A stretch of DNA of 64,000 nt from Tetrapyrgos nigripes. Its lineage: Eukaryota; Basidiomycota; Agaricomycetes; Agaricales; Campanellaceae. The translations under genes and the position numbers were made by a program. Location of the stretch: contig JAACJM010000065.1 of NCBI GenBank assembly GCA_013368315.1, forward strand, positions 124,001 through 188,000, read 5' to 3'. The notes beneath the pieces are model-generated. The model did not search any database and was not told the origin of the DNA. It worked only from the letters and a program-made list of their open reading frames with translations. Numbering within the stretch: the first letter of the stretch is position 1; every line of letters begins with the position of its first letter. Below are positions 1 through 15,756 of this stretch, piece after piece.

Positions 1-339
1 TGAGGCTCACCTTTTGATGAACGTAGCTGACAATGGTTTGAACTGAACTGTTTGCCTTCCTATCCTGAGACGGAGTGCCCATGGCCTGGCCACCATTTCC
101 TTCTAGATCCAAGAACTCCTGTGATTTTGGAGTTTTCAGAGGGAAGGGCCTGATCTAGTCATGTGTCGTCCACCTATCCAGGGTACACGTTGAAAATTTG
201 AGCAGGTGCTCGGATGGAAGTCTTACTGGACGACTTCGTCGTCAAGGTCGTTCAGAGTTGTGGGTTGAAAAGAAGGATTACAGGGCTAATTGGAGTCAGA
301 GTGAGTACCGCATATTGGTTGTTTGAGCTGACCTTCTCC

Positions 340-1115
340 AAGTTTCTCAACCTTGACACTGCAATGGCGAGTTCGTTCATCTTCCCTTTGGAACCACCTC
401 CTCGCAGCAACAATCATCACCCGCACCAGTCCCGTCCGACATGTACCAATGTGCTCTCCACAGCATCACCCCGAGTTGACTGAGCTGCTTGGTCCCTCAT
501 CTAGTATCGTCATTCCTCCTCCGTCCGGGCCAAAGATCTCGAATACTGGGTCCTGGGCAGACGTACCCCAGTAAGCGCTGCCGTGTCTGGATTCAGTCAT
601 GCTTGTTGACAATGAGTTGCGGCTGTAATTGTTCTTGCTGGTTGAGGTTGAAGGACCAGAACGTGATCGTGATTCCGCGTTTTCAAATTTGCTCGCCATA
701 ACTCTCAGTCCAGACGGACTTCATTCTATTACACATAGCTCACTACTGAGTCCTGAATCCTTATGTTCTTAATAGATTCCCTTCGATGCTCTCAATGCAT
801 GTCTGAAAGTCGGATTCCAAACTCCGAGCTACACCCCACGTTCAACTGCTTAATGGCTCTATAGCGCTCAGACTCTTCTTTGAAACGCTTACGATTCATG
901 ACTGAAAACTCGAAGGGATATATCAAGTATTTGGGCAGCCAAAATTAAGTACAGGGAGGTAGAGAATAGTAGACAAGAATAAACAGACTAAAGAAACAGA
1001 GATGCCATTGCCAATGAAAGGAAGAATATCGAAATGCGCGTGCTTATGGGAAGTACTATCATGGTGATGCATTCGTTCGTAAAATCATCACCTGCAAGAA
1101 AAATCAGTTTGGGAG
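340..1115 (+). repeat. Dispersed noncoding repeat, copy 1
   Basis: This stretch matches, in reverse complement, the segment at about 44550-45330. Collinear matches include the block at 355-470, the block around 600-690, the block at 720-800 and the block at 906-1110. Divergence is substantial, with many substitutions and indels, so the copies are old. The short reading frames inside it show no conserved domain and are probably chance. No terminal repeats or target duplication were found, so the element class is unknown. The 340 nt before it, to the window start, show nothing recognisable. Confidence 0.6.
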
Positions 1116-1500
1116 ACTGGCGAATATTGCTTTCAATGCTCGTCCGAAAGTTAGATTCTAAGCTTTGTATCTAGATGCATACCAAGTTCGATTGCATGGG
1201 TCCATGGTAGACTTGAACGAAGGACTGAACATACTTTGCTGCATTGAAATGCCATACTTGTTTGGAAACTTGTGAACCACAAAATCCGAAGGGATATCAA
1301 GTATTTTGGCAGCCAAAAAATCCAGACATGCAGTACAGGTAGAGAGTAGTTAACAAAAACCAACAGATTAACGAAACAGAGTGAGGACCAAAGATGCCAT
1401 TGCCAATGAGATAAAAGGAAGGATATCAATATGCGCATGCTGATGAGAGTGGAGAAGGATGCTAATAGTATGATAATGCATTCGTTCGTTAAGTCATCAA
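787..1500 (+). repeat. Tandem direct repeat, two diverged units of about 340-370 bp
   Basis: Unit 1 (about 787-1128) and unit 2 (about 1129-1500) share the same order of landmarks. Each opens with a 'gctctcaatgc'-like start, then has 'gaagggatat(at)caagtat', a block with 'agatgccattgccaatga', and ends with 'atgcattcgttcgt'. Unit 1 lies inside the dispersed repeat; the inverted copy at 44.5-45.3 kb appears to contain only one unit. This suggests a local duplication after dispersal. About 400 nt beyond it, up to the MAP kinase gene, hold no recognisable gene. Confidence 0.6.
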
Positions 1501-1915
1501 GGAAAGGCGACTAGCCGTTAAACGTTAAACATCCAATGCCAGCTGCGAACTTTAAGACAGACAAAGATAGGAGAAGTGAACCAGGACCGGACACCAGTGC
1601 AGTACACGCCGCAGCGTACTAAATATGTGGATCAAAATTATAGAAAAAGAAGAATGGAGGGGAATATGGCAATAAGTAATAACTATACGATGGTATGAGT
1701 AAAATATGATCATGAGAGGCAGGAAACTTCCAAAACTACTCTTGTTGTACAAACGCCAAAACCGTCCTTTTTCTCGACCCGACTGGACGTCAACGCCATC
1801 CTGATAACGGCGAAAGCTGAACTCCTACCTGGCCGGACTACGACCAGTCAAGGAAGGGGGAATGGCCGTGATAAGATAAGATGTACATTCTTGTAGGGTG
1901 GGTATACAGGTCGCT

Positions 1916-7197
<5,282 letters not shown>

Positions 7198-7495
7198 GGC
7201 AGACCCTACAATGAAGGGGTCGTCACCGTTGTCCCAAGCGTAGGCCTTCGCAGCAAGTCGCGACAAAAATTTTGAAAGCTCACGTGGCCACTTTTCTGGG
7301 CATTTGTACTTTCGGGCCTCGGCAAAGAGCACCTTCTTCTTCTCTAGATCTATAATGACCATGGGTCGAATGAGTGTGTCTTTTTCTTAGCTCTCCAAAA
7401 TCAACCTAACGAATTTTTAGAATCCAAAAAGCCAGTTGTACCTCACAAATCAAGTATGCATTTCTTCCCCTAAGTATCTTCATATCTAATTCTTG

Positions 7496-9613
7496 AGCCC
7501 AGAACTTCGAAAAGACCCAGGTGTCCCCAAACTACCAGATCTCAAAATTAGAAATGAAGCAAAGCAACGAGTGAAATCATCTGCACAACTATCTGTCCGG
7601 ACAGACCCAGACGCCGTCATGGCTTCCGAGCCTACATTGTCTTCATTAGCCCGATTAGCATCTGAGGCAGAGGCTGCAGCTTCAAATATTCAGGCAGAGG
7701 CATCTTCATCATCAGGCCAAGGAAAGACAAAGGAACAACTCCGGAAACATTATATTCGGCAATTACACAAAGTTATCGACGAAAGTGATATTGTCATTCT
7801 CGTTCTCGATGCCAGAGATCCGGAAGGATGCAGAAGCCGTCTTGTCGAAGAGGAAGTGAGAAGGCGGGAGAGTGAAGGCAAGAAGTTGGTCTTTGTCTTG
7901 AATAAGGTTGGTGAGTATATCCAAGATCCTCTATAACACCATTCTTATAATACTCATCTTACTCGCAGACTTGATCCCAAAAGCCAACGCTCAAGCCTGG
8001 CTGAAACATCTCCGACATACAACCCCCACCCTACCATTCCTCTCTCCCTCTTCAGCACACCACCAACGCACTAACATCTCCTCCTCGACAGCTCCAGCTT
8101 TACTCAAACTCCTGAAAGCATACAAACCAAAAGCTGGCAGTGTAACAGTCGGAGTCGTTGGGTATCCAAATGTAGGAAAGAGTAGTCTTATCAACAGTTT
8201 GAAGAGGAACAAGGTACTTTCATTTTGTTCATCCTCGACATTTTCTGATCACCACTCGTACCAAATCCAGGTCTGTGCTGTTGCTGCCCAGCCGGGTCAC
8301 ACCAAAGAACTACAATCCATCAGTCTGGAACGAGGAATGAAGATTGTTGATTCTCCTGGCGTCGTTTTCGATGAAGATGACTTTGACGACGGGAAAGGAA
8401 GTAAGAAGGGTAGCATCCTCTTGAGGAACGTCGTCAAAGTGGAAGATGTCGACGATCCTATAGCAGTTGGTAAGTCTGAGTTTCGTTAACATCATCCTCT
8501 GGTCCACAATGTAACTGCCCTTCCTTTTCAGTGGAAGAAATCCTTCTTCGCACGGACAAATCAACTCTCCAAAAGATCTATAATCTTCCAGATTTCACGT
8601 CGACGTTGGAGTTTTTGACAATGTTGGCGATGACTAGTGGACGACTGCTAAAGGTGATTAATTAGCCTTGCGCGTTCTGTTCTATTCTGTCTTCTTATCA
8701 AGCCCAACCTGTGTAATCTTTCTGCTCTGCATTACAGGGTGGCACGCCAGACATCCTCTCCGCTGCCCGTCAAGTCCTCACAGATTGGAATCACCAAAAG
8801 ATACCCTATTATTCTGAGCCACCTGCAATTCACCCTTCCATGGTACCTAGTATTGGTAAGAACAGAATTACTTCTAATCCTCGTCGCAAATGTCGCTCAT
8901 TTTCTTCATTCCACACGCAGTGCCAACCGCCTCTTCTTCTTCTGATCAACAACCAACAATGATAGCACCTGGCGCCGAATCGGTCGGTCAAGCTCAGATT
9001 TTAACAGAATTCTCCAAACCTTTTGAGTTGCCTGGGTTAGAGGGTCTGTTTGGAGCGGCTGATGCTGGGGCATTTGGTGGTGGTGGTGGTGGTGGTGGTG
9101 ATGTGAGTATGGACGGGGATGGTGACGAGATGTTTTGGGATGCGGAAGAGAGTTTTCAGCAGGATGGGAATAACATGCAAGCAGACGCGTAAGCTCTCTC
9201 AATCTCAATGACTATTGGTGTAAGTCTGACCAGAAGACTCATTTAACAGAACCATGGACGAAATGATCTCCCGGCGTACATCACTAGGGAAGCGACCTCG
9301 ATCGTCTTCGCCGTCGCCATCAACCATTTCTTCAGCAACAGGACCAACTCCAACGCCAGCACAAGACACCTTCCACCGCCTCCCCAAACGTCTGCGTAAA
9401 TCCCAGTTCCGAGTAGACGAAGATGTGCTGAATAACATGGGTCATGAGAGAAAGAGTAACCCCTTGAATTTGAATCGTAGGAATTTGAAGAAGGAGAGGA
9501 AGAGGGAGAGGAGGAGTGCGAAGTTGGCGCAAGATCAAGGTGGTGGAGGGATGGAAGTAGACGATACGGCACTTGGTGGAGGGTTGAATCTGGGATTTAC
9601 TTTTATGGCTTGA
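7496..9613 (+). CDS. Nucleostemin/NUG1-type circularly permuted GTPase
   Basis: This is a nucleolar GTPase family that acts in assembly and export of the large ribosomal subunit. G motifs appear in permuted order: the G4-like NKVDLIP (interrupted by an intron after NKV), then G1 GYPNVGKSS, then G3 DSPGVVFDEDD. Upstream, KDPGVPKLPDLK matches the conserved motif before the GTPase domain. The C-terminal part holds a polyglycine run (about 9073-9098), an acidic patch and a basic tail rich in KKERKRERR, with stop at 9611-9613. The 5' end is uncertain: the frame at 7496 has no ATG. An upstream exon ending near 7453 and joined at about 7503 would read SKKPVVPHKSKLRKDPG and fits the family, but its own start was not found. 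An internal ATG at 7620 is possible but would lose the KDPG motif. Confidence 0.85.
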
Positions 9614-9903
9614 AGCCTGCTGACGATAGGAACGCTACGATAGACGTTTGCGATGTATAGACAAGCTGGCTGCTGAGACTCATTGATTTATTACCAGTTG
9701 GCATCTACTAGTCCCCCTGGTCCCCGTGTCCCAACGCCGTAGCATCAATACTTAAGATCTATGTACGTCCTGACTCCTGCTCCCAAAGTCTGTTGCGCAG
9801 ACAGGCTAGAAAATGCCAATATATTGATTTTGAGAAATGACGTCGAGAATGTAGGTACTATTCGGTTCAAAACGTCACGATACTTCTTTTCAACTCCTCG
9901 ACC

Positions 9904-12676
9904 ATGGGCAAGACCTCCAAGACAGTTGGCTCGCCCACCAAATCATCGTCGTCGTCAAACCAATCTGCACCACCACAGTCGCTGGCAAGGTATCTCAGGC
10001 TGCTCATTCCGCTGACATTACTAGTATCCAGCTATTATCTGGCTCGTCCATCCAACCGGTACATATTATGCTCATCTTCAGGAAGAGAAAGCATCTACAC
10101 GGTCGACCAAGATAAACCACAAGTGCAGTGTATTTCCGTACAGGATAAACGTGTTGTGAGTGTTGGAAGTTTAGGTCTGTACTTACCAATCCCGTTCCGA
10201 GAACTACAAGTGAATAATCATCTCAATGTATCGTTTCTAGCTGAACTCCAGCGTCCTTTAGAATGGTCTCAGCCGCGTCCTTTTGGATTGGACTGGGTTC
10301 TTCAACCAGTCCACAAAGCCGTTCACGCTTACAGAGCACCAAAAATCAAGTTCATCGACGATGATTCGATTGTGGTTCCTGGACTTGCAGGTTCGAATTA
10401 TGCCTAGGCCTTGAGGCGTGCATTTTGTCTAATCTTTTTGTTGTTAGATGCACACGCCCATATCCTCGAAAATGGCTTCAAAATGCAGTTGCAATTGGAT
10501 GGGTCAAAATCTGTCGATGGTGTGTCTTTCCCAAGTCTGTCGCGATGTTCAACTCTTGATATATATTCCCAGAAATCATCAACCGCACCAAAGACTACCT
10601 ACTCTCGCATCCCGATGTCCTCAACGATCCCACTCGCTGGATTGAAGGCATGGGATGGGATCAGACAAAATGGCTCGAGGCGAAATTTCCTGTCGCGGTG
10701 AGCACGCACATGCACTCTACTGTCAATCTTCGTGCTAATTGACATAACGAGCGCAGGCAGATCTAGACAAAGATACCTTACTTCGTGGTCGCTTTATTGC
10801 CTTGCGTCGCGTCGATGGACACGCGACGTGGGTCTCTCCTGCTGCTCTGCGGCTTATGGGAGATCTACCATCTGAGGTAGAAGGGGGAGAGATCATCAGG
10901 AATGAAATGGGTGAACCTACAGGTGAGTGCTTTTACATGCTTGTCTGTTCAACGAACGGAGAACTGAGAACATTTCTATATCTCAGGTGTCTTCCTCGAC
11001 AACGCTATAAGCTTGATACCTATCCCTGCTTGGACCGAAGACCGAATGGCTGAATACTTCGAGACGACTATGGCACAAGCGCTTTCATACGGGCTCACTT
11101 CTGTACATGACGCAGATTCGAGTCCTGAGATGATAGCTTTTTTCAAAAAGTGGGTCATCTATCCTCTGAGGCCGAACACGGCTTTCCTTCGAGCCATTTT
11201 TCTGCAAAGCTGATCGGAATATACTTCTAGACAAGCCGATGCGGACAAGATCCCTGTGAGTGCTGTAGATATGTTCGCCCAGGCACTCCAACTTATGCAC
11301 TCTTCTACTCACTTCAGATGCATCTTTATCTCATGGGCAACGTCCTCTCCGACACCTATTGGGGCGATCAAATCCCTCGCTTGCTTAACTACGGCAAAGC
11401 CGGGAGATTGACTGTGAGGAGTATCAAGCTATTTACTGACGGTAATCATTGCTCTCTTGTGTTTTTATTCTCTAAATCTCTTGAGCTGACTACAATTACG
11501 GTTAAGGTGCCCTGGGCTCTTGGGGAGCAGCACTTCTGCAACCTTACTCGGATAAACCAGAAACCAAAGGAATATTACGTAGCAGCCCAGAGGCGTTGTC
11601 CAAACTTGTCAAGCAGTTCTATAAGGATGGCTGGCAAGTGGTAAGCGGCTTCGTCCTCATTTTCGTCTCCGTCTCATCTTTTCTTCTGTCCTAAATGGCC
11701 TTCATCCCTGAACCCACTACATTGCACAGAACATTCATTGCATAGGTGACCGCGCCAACGAAGTCGTCTTAGACATCTTCGAGGATATCATTGACGGCGC
11801 CAACGTCAACGTCAACGTCACCGAATGGCGTCCTAGAATTGAACACTCACAGATAATGACTACTCAAGATCTGAAACGTGTTGGCAGGTTAGGCGGTATG
11901 TCCAACGTTTTCTGCTTTGGAAGTGATTCTGACCATCTTAACTTGACTACTGTTTGCTATCATCCAGTAATATCGAGTGTACAGCCAACACATGCGTGAG
12001 CACTCTTCCGCTGTTATATATCATACATTAGAAGACCTGAGAACTTTTGAGACAGGACTAGTGATATGTGGTATGCTGAAACTAGGCTGGTAATTTTATT
12101 TCTTTGATATACCCAGACCAAATCTAATCAAAACAGGGTCCCGAGAGGATCAAGGGTGCCTATGCATATCAAACTCTCCTGAAGTGAGTTGATTACCGCT
12201 TGATCTCATATGGTCAAACTTTCTAGATTTCAAATTTGACGCTTCTATCCTTTTCGCAGTGCCTCAATGCATGGCGTTCTTCCTCTGGGTTCCGACTTCC
12301 CTGTTGAAGGTGTAAATCCACTGCTAGGATTCTACGCGGCTGTATCACGTCTATCAGTGGATGGGTCGTCGCCGCACGGTGAGAAGGGATGGTGAGTATC
12401 CTTCCGGATCTGGCAGATTGTCTCTATGTGCTGACTGGCTTCTCTCTTAGGTACACCAACGAAGCTCTCAATCGGAATCAGACATTGAAAGGAATGACTC
12501 TCGACGCTGCATTCGCTTCTTTTTCTGAGAATGACCGAGGCTCGTTGGTACCAGGGAAACTAGCTGATTTTGTTGTGCTTGATAGAAATATCATGGCAGT
12601 CCCTTTGACGGAGGTCCTCAACGCTAAAGTCACTGCAACGGTGATCGAAGGCAAGGTCGTGTATGGAACACTGTAG
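9904..12676 (+). CDS. Membrane-anchored metal-dependent amidohydrolase (YtcJ/Amidohydrolase_3 family)
   Basis: The N-terminus has a short Ser-rich cytosolic stretch and one membrane segment (YLRLLIPLTLLVSSYYLA), suggesting a single-pass anchor. The hydrolase fold follows. Visible metal-ligand and active-site motifs are DAHAHILENG, DGHATWVSP, SIKLFTDGALGSWGAAL, HCIGDRAN, RIEHSQ and GSDFPVEGVNP. The C-terminal segment PGKLADFVVLDRNIM is typical of the family. Stop is at 12674-12676. At least eight introns interrupt the frame, and a short repeated NVNVNV stretch lies near 11800. Family members hydrolyse C-N bonds of varied substrates; the substrate cannot be read from sequence. The gene follows the NUG1-like gene by about 290 nt on the same strand. 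Confidence 0.9.
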
Positions 12677-14429
12677 TGCCGCACATTTTACTCTTTATGC
12701 TGGATATTTGAATTTTCATGTAGAAATGTATGAAACCATCTATCGAACAAAATACCAGTTGAGTGTACTACTAGGGAAATATACATTTTATCATGTCATC
12801 TGCCTTTTCAACCTTTCATAACTGGTCGGGGAAGCTTAGTCTGCCACGCCTGTGCAAGGACTCCACGAAATTGGAGCATAGACGTATAGACTCCAAATAG
12901 GGGGAAGTGCGTCAGACCGTGGCTCTCAGTTTTCTTTCTTTTCTTTTTCACCATCATTTTCTCTGCTCAGCGTCCGTTGCAGCTCATGGTTCCCTACGAC
13001 TTCGAGCAATCCTCTCGCCTCTATACCGATGACTTGCAGAAAGTTGGAAGAAGTGTTCAATGCGTACAAAGCTCGCATAGAATGGAATCTCGAGAAGGAG
13101 TGTCGAGGTCCTGGTGCGTTCAACCATCAGGATAAGCGTGTGTCAAATCCTCGAAATCTACTACTAGACCCTTATTACTCCCGTGTCCAGCCGTCACTGG
13201 AAAGAAATTTGTCTTTTTTTCTTCGATTTGATGCCGTTGCACTGCTGCATTTCTGCACTGAATTTAAATCGTCAATGCCTAGAGCCTCTACGCTCGACAC
13301 TCGCTACGAGTGAGCACAAACGCCCTGCATATGCACTGAACAGGAAGTGATAATTGATGATCTAGGGAGCGGTGAGTATGTTACTGCGTTTTCTGTGCCA
13401 TCATTTAGCTGCATTCTTCTTTTATTCTTTTATTTTCAGATGTACATGAACATACCTCACTAGGAAGTTTCTGCAAGATATTGGAGACGGGTGGCCCTAA
13501 ACTCGATGTATTTGGAACGTTTACTATTCCGTGACAAGACCTCTGCTAGAGGAGTTAACCTTTTTGTAGTCTCTGGTCCAGTGATAGTCAGCATTGAACG
13601 TATTGAAAGCTGCAGCTTCTAGCTGACCCAAATTACCTCGGTGCACTCAACACCTCATTTGCAGTATGATGGACGTACCAAGCTGTGTAATTGCGTTACT
13701 CATCACAAAAGAGTTCCACCTCGGAATGCCAGATACGCGAACCTCTTCGATTTCAAGACAGATATAGCATTATGAGCATTATGGTAGTAAAACTATAGGC
13801 TCTGCAAAGAAGGCGAGGTGAGGAGAACAACATCATTACAAATTTTAGGCAAAACTACTTGTATGCACGATCCTTCGTGGTCTTTGCACCCCGTATTCTT
13901 CTAGATGAACCCTCAACGAAACTTCCCTTCACCAGTTAGTATCCCGTCCCGAGGATACGAGCCTTTGTAATCGCACGCATGCGTATCAAGTGATGTTCCT
14001 GTCTTTTGGCTGATACAAATCATGTCGTTGCAATGAGAGCTGTACCTGTTTGCTTTCAGAGGGCATTCGGGACATACCACGCACCACAATGCACGTCTCA
14101 GTTCCAGAGGGGGAAGTTGGTGATTTTAATCACACCATACCTTTGCTTTTAAGCTTCTGCTGTAGTATGTATAAGCAAAGTGCGTATCCCAGTCGAGAGC
14201 TTGTCCCCTCTGTCTGTGACCACTGCTCAATTTTGCTCGACGACGTCATGAACCATGGATTCGCGGAGTTGTTGGCAGCAGAGAGCGAGCAGTGCTACTA
14301 GAGACTGGGTCATTTGTCTCATAGGGTCTTAGTCGCCAGCAAAGCAGCTTGAACTGGGAAGTATTTGACAATTGACATATCTGGTAAGGCTGATAAACAA
14401 ATAAACAGTTCTCAAACGCAAACTTGCAG
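12677..14429. other. Gene-poor stretch with degraded coding-like fragments
   Basis: About 1.75 kb without a recognisable gene. One segment at about 12960-13120 (+) reads as a charged, helix-like piece (KLEEVFNAYKARIEWNLEKE) but has no start, clear splice context or homologue that I recognise. A second open stretch at 14050-14301 (+) contains paired cysteines (CDHCS) and could be an exon of the orphan gene that follows. Neither can be called a gene with confidence. Confidence 0.35.
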
Positions 14430-15011
14430 TCAATCACCATCCAGCATCTGCTTTAGACGACTCTATAGCTCTCTATATCAGTGTCTCCTGCGATCTCGTG
14501 TTCGTTCCAATGCCAGATCTTCCGCGTCTTTTGGAAGGTCCTGTGGCACACGATCCCATCCCCACCTGCTCTCCTGCATCGCAAGTCAATTTGACGACAG
14601 CTTGGACTGTGGCAGCCATTTATCTCGCTGATAATGCTACCTTTGGTACGCTGTACTCTTCACCAAACGATGCTTCGCCACTTCTCATGCCGCCTTGCTT
14701 CCCTCACCTTCCATCCTCAGACACTCCGCCAGAGATCGTCAAGAGCATCTTTGAAGCGTTTACCCGCCACATTACTTGCGAGTTGTGTCTCAAAAATCGC
14801 GACAAACGTATCGATGAGATCGTTGCAGCGTGGGCTGAATTGCAAGAGTCACCTGTGGGTTCTCAGTACCTTTTTTCGTTTCCTTTCCGCTGGAGAACTG
14901 GGGTCAATTTCAACAGCAAGTCAGGAGGAGGTTCTAGATGACATTGCCCCTGCAATTGCAGAGGCTGGGTCTGTCCTCCTCATGAGTCGACCGTTTTGTA
15001 TCCCGACCTGA
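14430..15011 (+). CDS. Orphan small protein with CxxC motif, intact paralogue (5' exon missing)
   Basis: I do not recognise a named family. An exon begins after a good acceptor at 14428-14429 and stays open to a donor at 14855. The next exon starts at 14925 in phase 0 and ends with stop at 15009-15011. The protein reads LPRLLEGPV, then a segment ending AWTVAAIYLADNATFG, then FTRHITCELCLKNRDKRIDEIV and AELQESP, then EEVLDDIAPAIAEAG. The same motif order occurs in the damaged copy at 47.0-47.4 kb. That conservation across two diverged copies is the main evidence that this is a true gene. The first coding exon and start codon were not found; 14050-14301 is one candidate. The copia element inserted about 60 bp downstream. 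Confidence 0.5.
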
Positions 15012-15071
15012 TGAGAAGTCGAAACAACAAAAAGAATTTGAAAACCCTACATCATGCATTCATGTGGTCTG

Positions 15072-15439
15072 TGTTGAATTGGCGCATTCAGTTGCAGCCA
15101 TCAACGTATTCTATGTAGGACAATAGTAGTAGTTATATATAGAACATTAAGATTATAGACAATAAAGTGTAGTACGACAATAGTGTACGAAACCAGCATT
15201 GTTCTATCCAGTACAATAGAATCTTATTGTTACTCTAGTATTAGTTTACATGTATTTGTACCTCCTAAAAGGTATATAAGGACTGGTAGATAGTCCTCCA
15301 AATAACAAGTTTCATACTTAACCCACATCGCTCTAACAAGCCTCTTACTAGCCTTACAAGCTAACTCTTATCCCCAGGTAAGTAAGCGTAGTTGCCACTG
15401 CGTTTAGTAGTGTACAAGCCGTACCATGCCTGCTTAACA
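15072..15439 (+). repeat. 5' LTR of the copia element
   Basis: This 368-bp repeat matches the 3' LTR without a difference that I could see. It contains a TATA-like site at 15273-15279 and a consensus splice donor (CAG/GTAAGT) at 15378. Its ends are TGTTGAATTG and CTTAACA. Confidence 0.96.
15273..15279 (+). promoter_or_regulatory. TATA-like box in the 5' LTR
   Basis: TATATAA sits about two thirds into the LTR, a normal place for the U3 promoter. The same motif lies in the 3' LTR at about 21995-22001 and could drive transcription into downstream host sequence. Confidence 0.6.
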
Positions 15440-15744
15440 GGTTATGGGCCCCGAAGGCCCTTGGGAGCGCCTTCAATGGCTGCAAACCATAGACTTCGCA
15501 TACTACCTGGATGGCGCCTTTATGGCAGCCTGTGGCGCCCTTGTGGCAGCCTGCGTCGCCTTTAAATGGCTTGACGATATATCCAACAGCGCAGGACTTA
15601 TGTCCAGCTGCAGTTGTTGACAATCTAGGGGAGTAGTCACTGTCATGGCGCGTTCATCGCTGCCTCTTTTCACTTTCGCATGGCGCATTTAATGCTGCCT
15701 TCTTATTCTGCATATGGATAAATGCTGACAGTTGACTTCCCCAG
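15378..15744 (+). other. Candidate leader intron of the copia RNA
   Basis: A perfect donor (CAG/GTAAGT) lies downstream of the TATA box inside the LTR. A pyrimidine-rich acceptor (CTTCCCCAG) ends 12 nt before the Gag-Pol ATG. Splicing would remove 367 nt, including the primer binding site, and leave a short leader. This is inferred from splice-site quality only. Confidence 0.4.
15440..15452 (+). other. Primer binding site matching the initiator-tRNA-Met anticodon arm
   Basis: GGTTATGGGCCCC begins directly after the 5' LTR. It is close to the complement of the anticodon arm of eukaryotic initiator tRNA-Met (around the CAT anticodon), not of the tRNA 3' end. Priming from an internal half-tRNA fragment is known for Drosophila copia, whose site I recall as very similar. 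Confidence 0.65.
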
Positions 15745-15756
15745 ATATTATCAAAA

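Noticed and set aside
7198..7362. N-terminal extension of EF-G to the ATG at 7362
   Set aside because: The added residues are charged and include acidic patches, unlike a mitochondrial presequence. The ATG at 7197 opens a typical one.
9243..9572. Long antisense frame over the NUG1-like C-terminus
   Set aside because: It is the complement of a low-complexity coding region and has no motif or conserved composition.
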